From: Aequorivita lipolytica
Lineage (GTDB): Bacteria; Bacteroidota; Bacteroidia; Flavobacteriales; Flavobacteriaceae
NCBI RefSeq assembly: GCF_007997135.1
Contig: NZ_VORU01000004.1
Coordinates: forward strand, 124,001-188,000
Reading direction: 5' to 3'
Length of the DNA: 64,000 nucleotides
The notes under the pieces are model-generated. The model searched no databases. It was not told where the DNA came from and saw only the letters and a list, made by a program, of their open reading frames with translations. This document shows positions 8,646-17,083 of the stretch, one piece after another. The position numbers were made by a program, and so were the translations under genes. Each line of letters begins with the position of its first letter. Position 1 is the stretch's first letter.

Positions 8646-9080
8646 ATGAAACGTTTCCTAATTGTGGGTATAATCTCTGTATTACTAGTTTCTTGCAACA
8701 CAAAGCCAGAGCTTATAGAATATGGCACAGATGCTTGCCATTTTTGCAATATGACAATTGTAGACCGTCAGCATGCATCACAAATTGTAACTTCAAAAGG
8801 CAAAGCTTTTAAATATGATGCCATTGAATGTATGCTAAATTCCTTGAATGACGATATGAGTGATTCTGAAATTGCACATTATTTGGTTGCAGATTTTAAC
8901 CAACCAGGGCAATTGATGGATGCAACGCTATCTTCATACCTTATTAGCGATCAGATTTCAAGCCCCATGGGTGCCAATCTTTCCGCTTTCGAAAATGAAA
9001 AGGCTGCCCAAAAAGCAAAGGAAAAATTTACAGGAGAAATTTTTTCTTGGGAAGCAATTCAAAATCACTTAAAACCATAA
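8646..9080 (+). CDS. nosL: NosL copper chaperone lipoprotein
   Basis: A 144-residue protein with a lipoprotein signal (C17 in LLVSC) and the NosL signature C31-H-F-C34-N-M36 followed by VDRQHASQIVTSKGKAFKYDAIECM. NosL binds Cu(I) and supplies the CuZ site of NosZ in the periplasm. It lies 12 bp after the membrane protein gene, in the same operon. Two inverted repeats follow before nosD. Confidence 0.93.
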   Translation: MKRFLIVGIISVLLVSCNTKPELIEYGTDACHFCNMTIVDRQHASQIVTSKGKAFKYDAIECMLNSLNDDMSDSEIAHYLVADFNQPGQLMDATLSSYLISDQISSPMGANLSAFENEKAAQKAKEKFTGEIFSWEAIQNHLKP

Positions 9081-9093
9081 ATTTTATAATACT

Positions 9094-9128
9094 AGGGTTT
9101 CAACAAAATTTAAATATGCTGAAACCCT
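9094..9128 (+). terminator. Inverted repeat after nosL (first)
   Basis: AGGGTTTCA (9094-9102) pairs with TGAAACCCT (9120-9128), a 9-bp stem with a 17-nt loop. Only a weak T-rich tail follows. It is a possible partial terminator or RNA-processing site. Confidence 0.45.
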
Positions 9129-9141
9129 TATTACAAACACT

Positions 9142-9177
9142 AAGATTACAAATTCCAAACACTTCGTAATCTTTTAA
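9142..9177 (+). terminator. Inverted repeat after nosL (second)
   Basis: AAGATTAC (9142-9149) pairs with GTAATCTT (9166-9173) and is followed by T residues. With the preceding hairpin it forms a tandem structure between nosL and nosD. Confidence 0.45.
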
Positions 9178-9231
9178 ATTTAGTACCTTCCATCTTTTTT
9201 ATAAATTATCAAAATTATTGATGATTTAGTA

Positions 9232-10503
9232 TTGATTAATTTTATCTCAATCTTGAAAAAAAACCACTACATAATTGCTATAATATTGTTTTTAGGAACC
9301 TTCACGGGTTTTGCAAAAACAATAACCGTCTGTAACTCATGCCCAATAAAAACCATTCAGGGAGGAATAGCACAAGCCTCTGAAGGCGATACTGTTTTGG
9401 TTAAAAAAGGAATTTATAATGAAGTAAACATTATTATTGATAAAGCAATTACGTTGTTAGGCGAAGATATGCCAACGATTGATGGGGAGGATCGAGGCGA
9501 AATCATCAAAATTGTTTCAAACAATGTAACCGTTGATGGTTTCAAGATTATAAACGTGGGTACAAGCTACACTTCAGATTATGCCGCAGTTCGAGTAATA
9601 AAACAAGATGGATTTTTAATCCAAAATCTAGAACTTGAAAAACTTTTCTTCGGAATTTACCTTGAAAAATCAAACAACGGGAAAGTATTAAACAACAAAA
9701 TAAGAGGCGATGCCGTAAATGAATATAATTCTGGTAATGGCATCCAGCTTTGGTATTGTAAAGGTGTAGAAGTACGCGGAAATACTGTTGAAAATGTGCG
9801 CGATGGTATCTATCTTGAATTTTCAGATAATATAATAATTAGTCACAATTTAAGTAAAAACAACCTACGTTATGGGTTGCATTTTATGTTTAGTAATAAC
9901 GATGTTTACGAGTACAATATCTTTGAAAATAATGGGGCAGGAGTAGCTGTTATGTTTTCCAAATTTATAGAAATGCACTACAATATTTTTAAAGAAAATT
10001 GGGGAACGGCATCTTTCGGAATATTGCTTAAAGAAATTAACGATGCTAACATAACTAACAACGTTTTTAAGGAAAATACAATAGGGATAAACATAGAAGG
10101 TAGTAACCGGATTAACTATGAGAACAACGATTTTACAAGTAATGGTTACGCCATAAAAGTGAAAGGTGCTTGCTACAATAATCAATTTATTAATAATAAT
10201 TTTCGCTACAACTCATTCGATATTACCTATAACGGAAGGTTAAATAGCAATAAATTTGACAATAACTATTGGAGCAATTATACTGGCTACGACTTAGATA
10301 AAAACGGAATAGGCGATGTACCGTACCGACCCGTAAAACTTTTTACTTATATAGTGAACCGTACTCCAGAAACAATAATTTTATTGCGAAGTCTGTTTAT
10401 AGACATCATCGACTTTTCTGAAAAAGTTTCCCCAGTATTTACCCCAGACGATTTGATGGATATCAATCCAAGAATGAAACCTATAAACCATGATAGAAGT
10501 TAA
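9232..10503 (+). CDS. nosD: NosD, periplasmic beta-helix protein for NosZ maturation
   Basis: A 423-residue protein with a signal peptide (AIILFLGTFTGFAKT) and repeated CASH/beta-helix rungs (VTVDGFKI, NGKVLNNKIRG, GVEVRGNTVENV, GIYLEFSDNIIISHN, GLHFMFSNND) ending with NYWSNYTGYDLDKNGIGDVPY, all typical of NosD. With the NosFY ABC transporter it is needed for CuZ assembly. No ATG is available in frame before the signal peptide: an upstream stop lies at 9202 and the only plausible starts are TTG at 9232 or 9253. It overlaps nosF by 14 bp. Confidence 0.92.
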   Translation: MINFISILKKNHYIIAIILFLGTFTGFAKTITVCNSCPIKTIQGGIAQASEGDTVLVKKGIYNEVNIIIDKAITLLGEDMPTIDGEDRGEIIKIVSNNVTVDGFKIINVGTSYTSDYAAVRVIKQDGFLIQNLELEKLFFGIYLEKSNNGKVLNNKIRGDAVNEYNSGNGIQLWYCKGVEVRGNTVENVRDGIYLEFSDNIIISHNLSKNNLRYGLHFMFSNNDVYEYNIFENNGAGVAVMFSKFIEMHYNIFKENWGTASFGILLKEINDANITNNVFKENTIGINIEGSNRINYENNDFTSNGYAIKVKGACYNNQFINNNFRYNSFDITYNGRLNSNKFDNNYWSNYTGYDLDKNGIGDVPYRPVKLFTYIVNRTPETIILLRSLFIDIIDFSEKVSPVFTPDDLMDINPRMKPINHDRS

Positions 10504-11200
10504 AAATCTATATAAAAAATTCGGTAAGAATGAAGTGCTAAAAGGCATAGACCTTGCCATAGAACGTGGCGGAATATTCTCCGTACTGGGCCCAAATGGC
10601 TCAGGGAAAACAACGCTTATAAAATGTATTTTAGGAATGGTTTTGCCAGATTCTGGAGAAATATTCATTGATGAGAAACCGCTGAAAAACAATTTTAAAT
10701 ACCGTAACGAAATTGATTATTTGCCACAAATTGCCAATTTCCCCGGGAATTTAAAAGTTAGCGAGCTTATTGCAATGATTAAGGATTTGCGCGATGCAAA
10801 AGCTACAAAAGACGAAGAGCTAATCGAGCTTTTTAAACTGCAACCATTTCTAAATAAAAAGCTGGCAAACCTCTCTGGAGGGACAAAACAAAAAGTGAAT
10901 TTAGTGCTTGCGTTTATGTTTGACAGTCCGCTGATAATTCTCGATGAACCTACTAGTGGTCTAGATCCTATTTCGCACTTACGATTGAAAAATCTAATTT
11001 TTTCTGAAAAAGAAAAAGGAAAAACAATCTTGGTGACATCACATATTCTGAGTTTCGTTGAAGAAATTGCCGACGAAATTGTTTTTATTCTAGAAGGTAA
11101 AATTTATTTTAAAGGAACGATTCCTGAACTAAAATCCAAAACCGAACAACTCGATTTTGAACACGCAATAGCCTCCATTTTATCCGCAAGTTATGCTTAA
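10490..11200 (+). CDS. nosF: NosF, ABC transporter ATPase
   Basis: A 236-residue ATPase with Walker A GPNGSGKT (34-41), signature LSGGTKQK (about 130) and Walker B PLIILDEPTSGLD (about 150). It is the nucleotide-binding subunit of the NosDFY complex that powers delivery of a sulfur species or copper for CuZ assembly. The gene overlaps both nosD and nosY, so the three are translationally coupled. Confidence 0.94.
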   Translation: MIEVKNLYKKFGKNEVLKGIDLAIERGGIFSVLGPNGSGKTTLIKCILGMVLPDSGEIFIDEKPLKNNFKYRNEIDYLPQIANFPGNLKVSELIAMIKDLRDAKATKDEELIELFKLQPFLNKKLANLSGGTKQKVNLVLAFMFDSPLIILDEPTSGLDPISHLRLKNLIFSEKEKGKTILVTSHILSFVEEIADEIVFILEGKIYFKGTIPELKSKTEQLDFEHAIASILSASYA

Positions 11201-11975
11201 GATATTAAAATATAGTTTTTACGATTTAGTGCGCAGCCGTTGGAGTTACGTATATTTTCTATTCTATTTGCTGCTTGGCGTTGTACTTTTATTTTTGAAC
11301 AATGACCTTTCTAAAGCGGTAATCACGTTGATGAATGTAATTATAATATTAGTGCCGCTAATAGGTACCATTTTTGGCGTAATGTATTATTACGATTCAC
11401 GCGAGTTTACAGAACTTCTCTTAGCGCAACCCGTAAAACGTAGCTCCATTTTTTTAGGGCAGTATTTTGGAGTAGCAACATCACTTGCAATGAGTTTGGT
11501 AATTGGCCTCGGTTTACCTTTTGTTTTCTATGGAATTTTCAACAGCAGCGCCATTTGGGACTTTTCATTATTATTAGTAACTGGCGCATTTTTAACCTTC
11601 ATTTTTACAGCTTTGGCTTTTGTAATTGCGCTTTCAAACGAAAATAAAATCAAAGGTTTTGGTTATGCAATTCTGCTTTGGCTCTTTATGGCGGTAATTT
11701 ATGACGGAATCTTTTTAATGTCGCTTTTATATTTTGAGGACTATCCATTGGATAAATTTTCATTGGCAGCTACAATGCTCAATCCTGTAGATTTGTCGCG
11801 AGTTTTAATTCTTTTGAAACTTGATATTTCAGCACTTTTGGGTTATACAGGAGCTGTTTTTCAAAAATTCTTTGGAACTAATTTCGGCCTGATACTTTCG
11901 TCAGCGATGCTTGCCGTTTGGGTAATTGTACCAACTTTCTTTATTTGGAGAATTGCGAAGCGGAAAGATTTCTAG
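11193..11975 (+). CDS. nosY: NosY, ABC transporter permease
   Basis: A 260-residue ABC-2-type permease with six predicted helices and the elongated N-terminal start MLKILKYSFYDLVRSRWSYVYF seen in NosY proteins, including YYYDSREFTELLLAQPVKRS. It is the membrane partner of NosF and overlaps its end by 8 bp. It is the last gene of the nos cluster; 164 bp with a new promoter follow. Confidence 0.92.
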   Translation: MLKILKYSFYDLVRSRWSYVYFLFYLLLGVVLLFLNNDLSKAVITLMNVIIILVPLIGTIFGVMYYYDSREFTELLLAQPVKRSSIFLGQYFGVATSLAMSLVIGLGLPFVFYGIFNSSAIWDFSLLLVTGAFLTFIFTALAFVIALSNENKIKGFGYAILLWLFMAVIYDGIFLMSLLYFEDYPLDKFSLAATMLNPVDLSRVLILLKLDISALLGYTGAVFQKFFGTNFGLILSSAMLAVWVIVPTFFIWRIAKRKDF

Positions 11976-12067
11976 TCGTTTAAAGCAATAATATTTACAG
12001 GTTAATCGCATTATTATCAATAAAATATTAGGCATCTTCTTAAATAAAGAGTGATTTGTATTTTTTA

Positions 12068-12110
12068 TGATTTCGGTCATAATACAGTAATTTAGGATTT
12101 CTCAACTTTA
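12068..12110 (+). promoter_or_regulatory. FNR-like box and -7 element upstream of the 603-residue protein gene
   Basis: TGATTTCGGTCA (12068-12079), 27 nt, TTTA (12107-12110). The gene starts at 12140, leaving a leader of about 20-25 nt. Confidence 0.78.
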
Positions 12111-12139
12111 CCGTATTTTAATCCAAATTCTAATTTTAG

Positions 12140-13951
12140 ATGCAAACTACCAGTCCGCATACCTTTCATATTCCTGTGATGGGAATAGCTTACACTATTG
12201 ATACTCCCATAAAAGTTGCTTGTTTCGGCATCAATGCTGCAATTTCAGTTATTGAAGATAATATTTTGGAAGTAATGCGAAAGTATTACTATCAACAAAA
12301 TAACGAAACCTACGTTGCAATAACAGTAAAAGAGCTTGATTATAGAGCCCGCCGAATTACCGATTACCTGAACTTGATGCAGCGCATTGTTAATTCCAAA
12401 ATGGAAAAACTTAAAGCTTCAGCGTTTGAAACTGGATCTGACCTAATTAAGTATTTTGAAATGCTTCCAGACACAAGTGCGTTGAAGGAAAAATATCACG
12501 AATTGCTTTTTGCATCAAACCCTGAAAAAAAGACATTATTAGAAAATTTTCTACTCAAGCTCGTGGTACCGGGTGCTATTGAGGTAAATATAATGACCAA
12601 AGTAGATAAAGACAATCTGGACAAAAACAAGGATTTGATAGAGAATGGTTCTGATGCGTTGACGGCACTAAAAGGATATGCCAAGAGTGAACTAACCAAT
12701 TCTTCCCTCATTTTTTCTGCAGGTATGAATCCGCGTCTTTACAACTATATGGAAAACTTTTCAGCCTTTGATGCATATCAATGGGGTTGTTTTCAAAAAA
12801 AAGTGATTATTAAGGTAAGCGATTACCGTTCGGCATTAATACAAGGGAAATATTTAGCGAAAAAAGGAATTTGGGTAAGTGAGTTCCGTATAGAATCTGG
12901 ACTTAATTGTGGCGGGCATGTTTTTGCCACCCAAGGTTTGCTAATGGGGCCAATACTTCAAGAGTTTAAGGAGAAAAAGCAGGAACTTCAGGATAGTCTT
13001 TTTGAATTATACAATCCAGCAATTATAGCTAAAGGAAAGCCAAGTTTTTCCCAAGCCCACCCAATTAAAATTACATTTCAGGGCGGTATTGGAACTAGTG
13101 AGGAAGATAGCCTGTTGCGTGAATTTTATAAAGTGGATGGCACCGGTTGGGGTACGCCATTTTTACTGTGTCCAGAAGCTACAACTGTAGATGAAAACAC
13201 CCTTGAACTCCTTCGCCAATCTAAAGAAAATGATGTGGTTCGCAGCAAAGCATCGCCTTTGGGTGTTCAGTTTAACTATTTAAAAGGTACCACTGCAGAA
13301 AAAGAACGTCTTGACCGAATAGCCAAAGATAAACCCGGCAGCCCATGTACCGAAAAACTATTGGTCTCAAACACAGAGTTTACCAAAGAGCCAATTTGTA
13401 CAGCGTCAAGTAAATACCAAAAATTGAAACTGCAGCAACTGGACACTTTAAATCTTCCCATAAAAGAATTGGAACAGCAGCGCGAGGATGTCTTGAGCAA
13501 AGAGTGTCTCTGTATTGGTCTAAGCAATGCGGCGGCCATTAATTATGACGTTCCGTTTATTAAAAAACTACCCGCTGTTACTATTTGCCCTGGGCCAAAC
13601 ATTGTCAATTTTTCAAAAATTACCAGTTTGCGCGAAATGACAGACCATATTTACGGGAGGAAAAATGCTATGCTAGAAAATGATAGACCCGCAATGTTTG
13701 TTGCCGAACTGCGTCTTTATATTGATTTTCTGAAAAAAGAAATTGAACAGACTAACCAACCATCCCCTCGCGACATTAAAAATTGGGAGAATTTTTGTAA
13801 GAATCTGTTAGAGGGTATTGAGCATTATCGGCAGTCGTTACCAGCTTATCTTTTGTTGAACATAATTCAATTTAAAAAAGATTTATTACAGGCGGAGAGT
13901 GAAATCTTCAGTCTTCAGAAAACAAATTTTCCTTTGGAAATCTCTATTTAA
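12140..13951 (+). CDS. Unknown 603-residue protein, possible TIM-barrel flavoprotein with conserved-looking cysteines
   Basis: I do not recognise this protein with certainty. It has no signal peptide and no membrane helix, so it is probably cytoplasmic. Motifs: N-terminal VMGIAYTIDTPIKVACFGIN; a central glycine-rich stretch ITFQGGIGTSEED followed by VDGTGWGTPFLLCPEATTVD (about residues 313-355), which recalls FMN-binding TIM-barrel proteins of the nitronate monooxygenase type; then a cysteine-rich part with PGSPC (about 403), EPIC (about 421), KECLC (about 457-459) and TICPGP (about 484). These could bind an Fe-S cluster. The C-terminus is helical. It stands alone between nosY and norC with its own FNR-like box, which implies expression with the denitrification genes. 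Confidence 0.6.
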   Translation: MQTTSPHTFHIPVMGIAYTIDTPIKVACFGINAAISVIEDNILEVMRKYYYQQNNETYVAITVKELDYRARRITDYLNLMQRIVNSKMEKLKASAFETGSDLIKYFEMLPDTSALKEKYHELLFASNPEKKTLLENFLLKLVVPGAIEVNIMTKVDKDNLDKNKDLIENGSDALTALKGYAKSELTNSSLIFSAGMNPRLYNYMENFSAFDAYQWGCFQKKVIIKVSDYRSALIQGKYLAKKGIWVSEFRIESGLNCGGHVFATQGLLMGPILQEFKEKKQELQDSLFELYNPAIIAKGKPSFSQAHPIKITFQGGIGTSEEDSLLREFYKVDGTGWGTPFLLCPEATTVDENTLELLRQSKENDVVRSKASPLGVQFNYLKGTTAEKERLDRIAKDKPGSPCTEKLLVSNTEFTKEPICTASSKYQKLKLQQLDTLNLPIKELEQQREDVLSKECLCIGLSNAAAINYDVPFIKKLPAVTICPGPNIVNFSKITSLREMTDHIYGRKNAMLENDRPAMFVAELRLYIDFLKKEIEQTNQPSPRDIKNWENFCKNLLEGIEHYRQSLPAYLLLNIIQFKKDLLQAESEIFSLQKTNFPLEISI

Positions 13952-13991
13952 GAGGATTTAAACATAGTCTATTTCAACAATACTTCTTCTA

Positions 13992-14020
13992 TTGATAAGA
14001 ATTATAAAAATTCTTATCAA
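13992..14020. repeat. Perfect 12-bp inverted repeat between the 603-residue protein gene and norC
   Basis: Left arm 13992-14003 (TTGATAAGAATT) and right arm 14009-14020 are exact reverse complements around a 5-nt AT loop. It lies 40 bp after a stop codon and 72 bp before the norC FNR-like box. There is no T-run after it, so it is either an operator or an mRNA 3'-end structure. Confidence 0.6.
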
Positions 14021-14091
14021 CTATGTCTTCAATGTTGCAACTTGAAAAAGATAGAAATCGAATTTATTTTTTAACAAAAGTTTCTGAATTA

Positions 14092-14134
14092 TGATAATAA
14101 TCATATTTCATAAAACGCTCAAATACGTCCTTTG
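14092..14134 (+). promoter_or_regulatory. FNR-like box and -7 element of the nor operon
   Basis: TGATAATAATCA (14092-14103), 27 nt, TTTG (14131-14134). norC starts at 14183. Confidence 0.82.
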
Positions 14135-14182
14135 TATTAAGATTAAAAAGTCTTAATATCTTTTAACTTAACACTAACCAAT

Positions 14183-14626
14183 ATGCTATCCAAACAACAA
14201 GCTCGGGCTTTTTTCCTAGTTGGAACGCTCGTTACATTCCTTATTTTTATTGGTCTTACTATCTATTCTTTTAGTGATGACCAGGATCAAACTAACTATG
14301 AAAACATTACCGCCCAAGTGGTTCGTGGTAAAGTTATCTGGGAAGAAAACAACTGTATGGGTTGCCACACCATTTTAGGTGAAGGCGCTTATTACGCACC
14401 AGAACTTACAAAAGTAGTTGAACGCCGCGGTGAAGGCTACATAAAAGCGGTACTTATGACGCCCGTTCCTTGGGCACCAAACGACCGAAAAATGGTTGCC
14501 TACGGTTTTTCTGAAGAAGAAGCTCTTGACGTCATCGAATTCTTTAAATGGATAGGCGAGATAGATCTAAATGGCTTCGAACGTGTTGTTTCTCCATTGT
14601 CAAAAGGTGAAAAATCACTCAACTAA
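14183..14626 (+). CDS. norC: Nitric oxide reductase cytochrome c subunit
   Basis: A 147-residue membrane-anchored cytochrome c: an N-terminal transmembrane helix (residues 10-30) and a periplasmic domain with C58-M-G-C-H62 in the family pattern NNCMGCHTILGEGAYYAPEL. The distal Met is in RKMVAYGFSEEEA. It passes electrons to NorB, which reduces 2 NO to N2O. It is first in the nor operon. Confidence 0.96.
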   Translation: MLSKQQARAFFLVGTLVTFLIFIGLTIYSFSDDQDQTNYENITAQVVRGKVIWEENNCMGCHTILGEGAYYAPELTKVVERRGEGYIKAVLMTPVPWAPNDRKMVAYGFSEEEALDVIEFFKWIGEIDLNGFERVVSPLSKGEKSLN

Positions 14627-14650
14627 ACTAACCCAAAACCATATTTATGA

Positions 14651-14700
14651 AATGCCCTTTCCTAAGTTTCAACCAACCGAAGATGTTTAATTAGGGCATT
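14651..14700 (+). other. Inverted repeat in the norC-norB gap
   Basis: AATGCCCT (14651-14658) pairs with AGGGCATT (14693-14700) around a 34-nt loop. It could be a processing or stability element between the two subunit genes. No T-run follows. Confidence 0.4.
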
Positions 14701-14733
14701 CCATTTCCTTCAATAATCAAATATTTTATAAAC

Positions 14734-16083
14734 ATGAAATACAAATCTCAAAAAGTAGCCTATTGGTTTTTCGCTCTCTCAATGCTACTGCTAGTTTTAC
14801 AACTTACTTACGGATTTATTATGGGTTTCGCGCGCATCGGTATGGATGGACTGCACGAATTTATACCTTTTAACACAGCACGTGCTGTTCATACCAATCT
14901 ACTTGTGGTTTGGTTGCTCTCCGGTTTTATGGGCGCAGCTTACTACATTATTCCCGAAGAAGCCCAACGCGAACTTGTAAGCGTTAAGCTGGCGTATGTT
15001 CAGCTTATTTCCCTTGCATTGGTAGGCGTTCTCGCTGTTGTGGGTTTTCACTTTAACATTTGGGAAGGACGTAAATTTTTAGAAATACCTCGCCAACTTG
15101 ACTACTTGGTGGTTTTAAATGTTTTACTGTTTTTAGCGCTCATACTTATAACGCTTTTCAAAGGAAAACGAAAAACCACAACAGCATTAGTGCTTTCTAT
15201 GGGACTCTTGTTTGCGGCGCTTTTATACCTTCCAGGAATGTTACCTTTTGACAGCCAAGTAACGGACAGTTTTTTCCGTTGGTGGGTTGTTCACCTTTGG
15301 GTTGAAGGCGTTTGGGAACTTATTATGGGTGGTATCCTCTCTTTCTTACTTATAAAACTAACAGGTGTAGATCGTGAGGTTATTGAAAAATGGCTATATG
15401 TAATTGTTGGTCTTACCTTCCTTTCCGGAGTGCTTGGTACGGGTCACCATTACTATTATATTGGTGTTAATAAAATCTGGCTTATTGTAGGTGGAATTTT
15501 CTCCGCTTTGGAGCCTTTAGCGTTCCTTGCAATGGCGCTATTCGCAGTAAATATGTATCGCAAAGGCGAAAAGAAACACCCAAACAAAATTGCGCTGTTT
15601 TGGACGCTTGGCGCAGCTATTGTATCTTTCGTGGGCGCTGGTCTTTTAGGTTTTGCACACACACTGCCACAAACTAACCTTTACACGCACGGAACATTAG
15701 TTACTGCAATGCACGGTCACTTGGCTTTTTGGGGTGCTTATGCTATGATTGTTTTGGCAATTATAAGCTATAGTCTTCCAAATATGACGGGACGTAAATT
15801 TTACGACGGCGTACGCGGTCGACTGGCTTTTTGGACCGCAAATATCGGGATGATCGGGATGACTATTGCTTTTGGAGTGGCAGGCGTAGCTCAGGTTTAT
15901 TTGGAACGAAAGTTTAAAATGGATTTTATGGAGGTACAAAAAGAAATCAGCATACACTTTGTGGTGCTTATTCTTTGTGCCAGCCTTTTCGCCTTCGGAA
16001 TTTTAACCTATATATACGATTTTTACAAACACGGTCTCCCAACAGATGAAGCCTTGGAAACCAATGATAACGAATTTTTATAA
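14734..16083 (+). CDS. norB: Nitric oxide reductase catalytic subunit (cNor)
   Basis: A 449-residue, 12-helix heme-copper-oxidase relative. All active-site ligands are present: low-spin heme b His53 and His329, heme b3 His327, and FeB ligands His187, His238 and His239. The catalytic glutamates are Glu191 and Glu195 in HLWVEGVWE, and a third glutamate is in SALEPLAF. It reduces 2 NO + 2 e- + 2 H+ to N2O + H2O in the inner membrane with NorC. It is a good internal standard for the divergent paralogue at 22338. Confidence 0.97.
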   Translation: MKYKSQKVAYWFFALSMLLLVLQLTYGFIMGFARIGMDGLHEFIPFNTARAVHTNLLVVWLLSGFMGAAYYIIPEEAQRELVSVKLAYVQLISLALVGVLAVVGFHFNIWEGRKFLEIPRQLDYLVVLNVLLFLALILITLFKGKRKTTTALVLSMGLLFAALLYLPGMLPFDSQVTDSFFRWWVVHLWVEGVWELIMGGILSFLLIKLTGVDREVIEKWLYVIVGLTFLSGVLGTGHHYYYIGVNKIWLIVGGIFSALEPLAFLAMALFAVNMYRKGEKKHPNKIALFWTLGAAIVSFVGAGLLGFAHTLPQTNLYTHGTLVTAMHGHLAFWGAYAMIVLAIISYSLPNMTGRKFYDGVRGRLAFWTANIGMIGMTIAFGVAGVAQVYLERKFKMDFMEVQKEISIHFVVLILCASLFAFGILTYIYDFYKHGLPTDEALETNDNEFL

Positions 16084-16091
16084 ATAATTAA

Positions 16092-16214
16092 AAAAGGCCT
16101 GAATTCGGTTACGCTCTTATACCTGAAAACCCGGGAAGTTTAATCTTTTGTTTTGTCTTTTTTATGGGCAAAATTTAGACAGCTTCCCAACAAGAACCGC
16201 TTTTCGGGCCTTTT
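16092..16214 (+). ncRNA. Candidate structured RNA (leader or terminator) between norB and norQ
   Basis: A long-range stem joins 16092-16103 with 16203-16214 (12 consecutive pairs, one G-U). It continues after a small internal loop with CGGTT (16106-16110) pairing AACCG (16195-16199). Inside it GGGAAG (16133-16138) pairs CTTCCC (16183-16188). The 3' arm ends in a T-rich tract (TTTTATTTCTT). It fills most of the 166-bp gap and ends 36 nt before norQ. It does not match any riboswitch consensus I know. It may be a large intrinsic terminator or attenuator, or a small RNA. Confidence 0.5.
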
Positions 16215-16249
16215 ATTTCTTCCGTATTTGGAAATTAAATTGAATAATT

Positions 16250-17074
16250 ATGGAAACAACAGACACAATAAATATAAAACCAAAAACGAAGATTTCTTCC
16301 GAAGAAATACCTTTCTATAAACCAATAGATCGCGAGGTTGAAGTTTTTCAGCACGCCTTTAAAAACAGACTACCAATGTTGCTGAAAGGTCCCACAGGAA
16401 CTGGAAAGACAAGGTTTGTAGAATTTATGGCGCATCAGTTTGAGCAATCAATTATAACTGTTTCCTGCCACGAAGAAACCTCTTCCACAGACCTTATTGG
16501 TCGCTACATCATTAAAGGCGCAGAAACCATTTGGGTGGATGGCCCGTTGACCAATGCCGTGAAGGAAGGCGCAATTCTTTATTTAGACGAAATAGCCGAA
16601 GCCCGCCCAGATGTGGTAGTTGCAATACATTCACTTACAGATCATAGAAAGGAACTTTACATAGATAAACTTGGGATTACTGTAAAAGCACACCCAGATT
16701 TTATGCTAGTTGCATCCTTCAATCCTGGTTACCAAAAAGGTTTTAAAGAACTGAAACCTTCTACCCGCCAACGTTTTGTAGCACTTTCATTCAAATATCC
16801 AGAACCTAAAATTGAAACGGAAATTGTACAAACTGAAACAGGTTTGGACAAAGACACTTCAAAAAAATTGGTGAACATTGCCAACAAAATCAGGAATCTT
16901 ACTGAATTGGGACTTACCGAAACCGTTTCTACCCGTTTGCTGGTTGATGCAGCAATGCTCATAAATAGTGGTCTTCCGAAGCGTCTTTCCGTTAAAGTGG
17001 CGATAGTAGAACCTTTGACCGACGATCTTGAAATTACCCAAGCACTGACTGATTTGTGCGATTTGATGATTTAA
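16250..17074 (+). CDS. norQ: NorQ/CbbQ-type MoxR AAA+ ATPase
   Basis: A 274-residue AAA+ protein with Walker A GPTGTGKT (about 47-54), Walker B ILYLDEIAEA (about 107-116) and an arginine region STRQRFVALSF. With NorD it forms a MoxR/VWA pair that activates nitric oxide reductase, probably by inserting the non-heme iron FeB. It lies 10 bp before norD. Confidence 0.93.
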   Translation: METTDTINIKPKTKISSEEIPFYKPIDREVEVFQHAFKNRLPMLLKGPTGTGKTRFVEFMAHQFEQSIITVSCHEETSSTDLIGRYIIKGAETIWVDGPLTNAVKEGAILYLDEIAEARPDVVVAIHSLTDHRKELYIDKLGITVKAHPDFMLVASFNPGYQKGFKELKPSTRQRFVALSFKYPEPKIETEIVQTETGLDKDTSKKLVNIANKIRNLTELGLTETVSTRLLVDAAMLINSGLPKRLSVKVAIVEPLTDDLEITQALTDLCDLMI

Positions 17075-17083
17075 GCCAAAGCT

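Noticed and set aside
14647-14694. 15-codon leader peptide between norC and norB
   Set aside because: Very short, no supporting features beyond an ATG, and it lies in the loop of an inverted repeat.
16092-16214. Cobalamin, TPP or SAM riboswitch
   Set aside because: None of the conserved core sequences of these classes is visible, and the downstream gene has no matching function.
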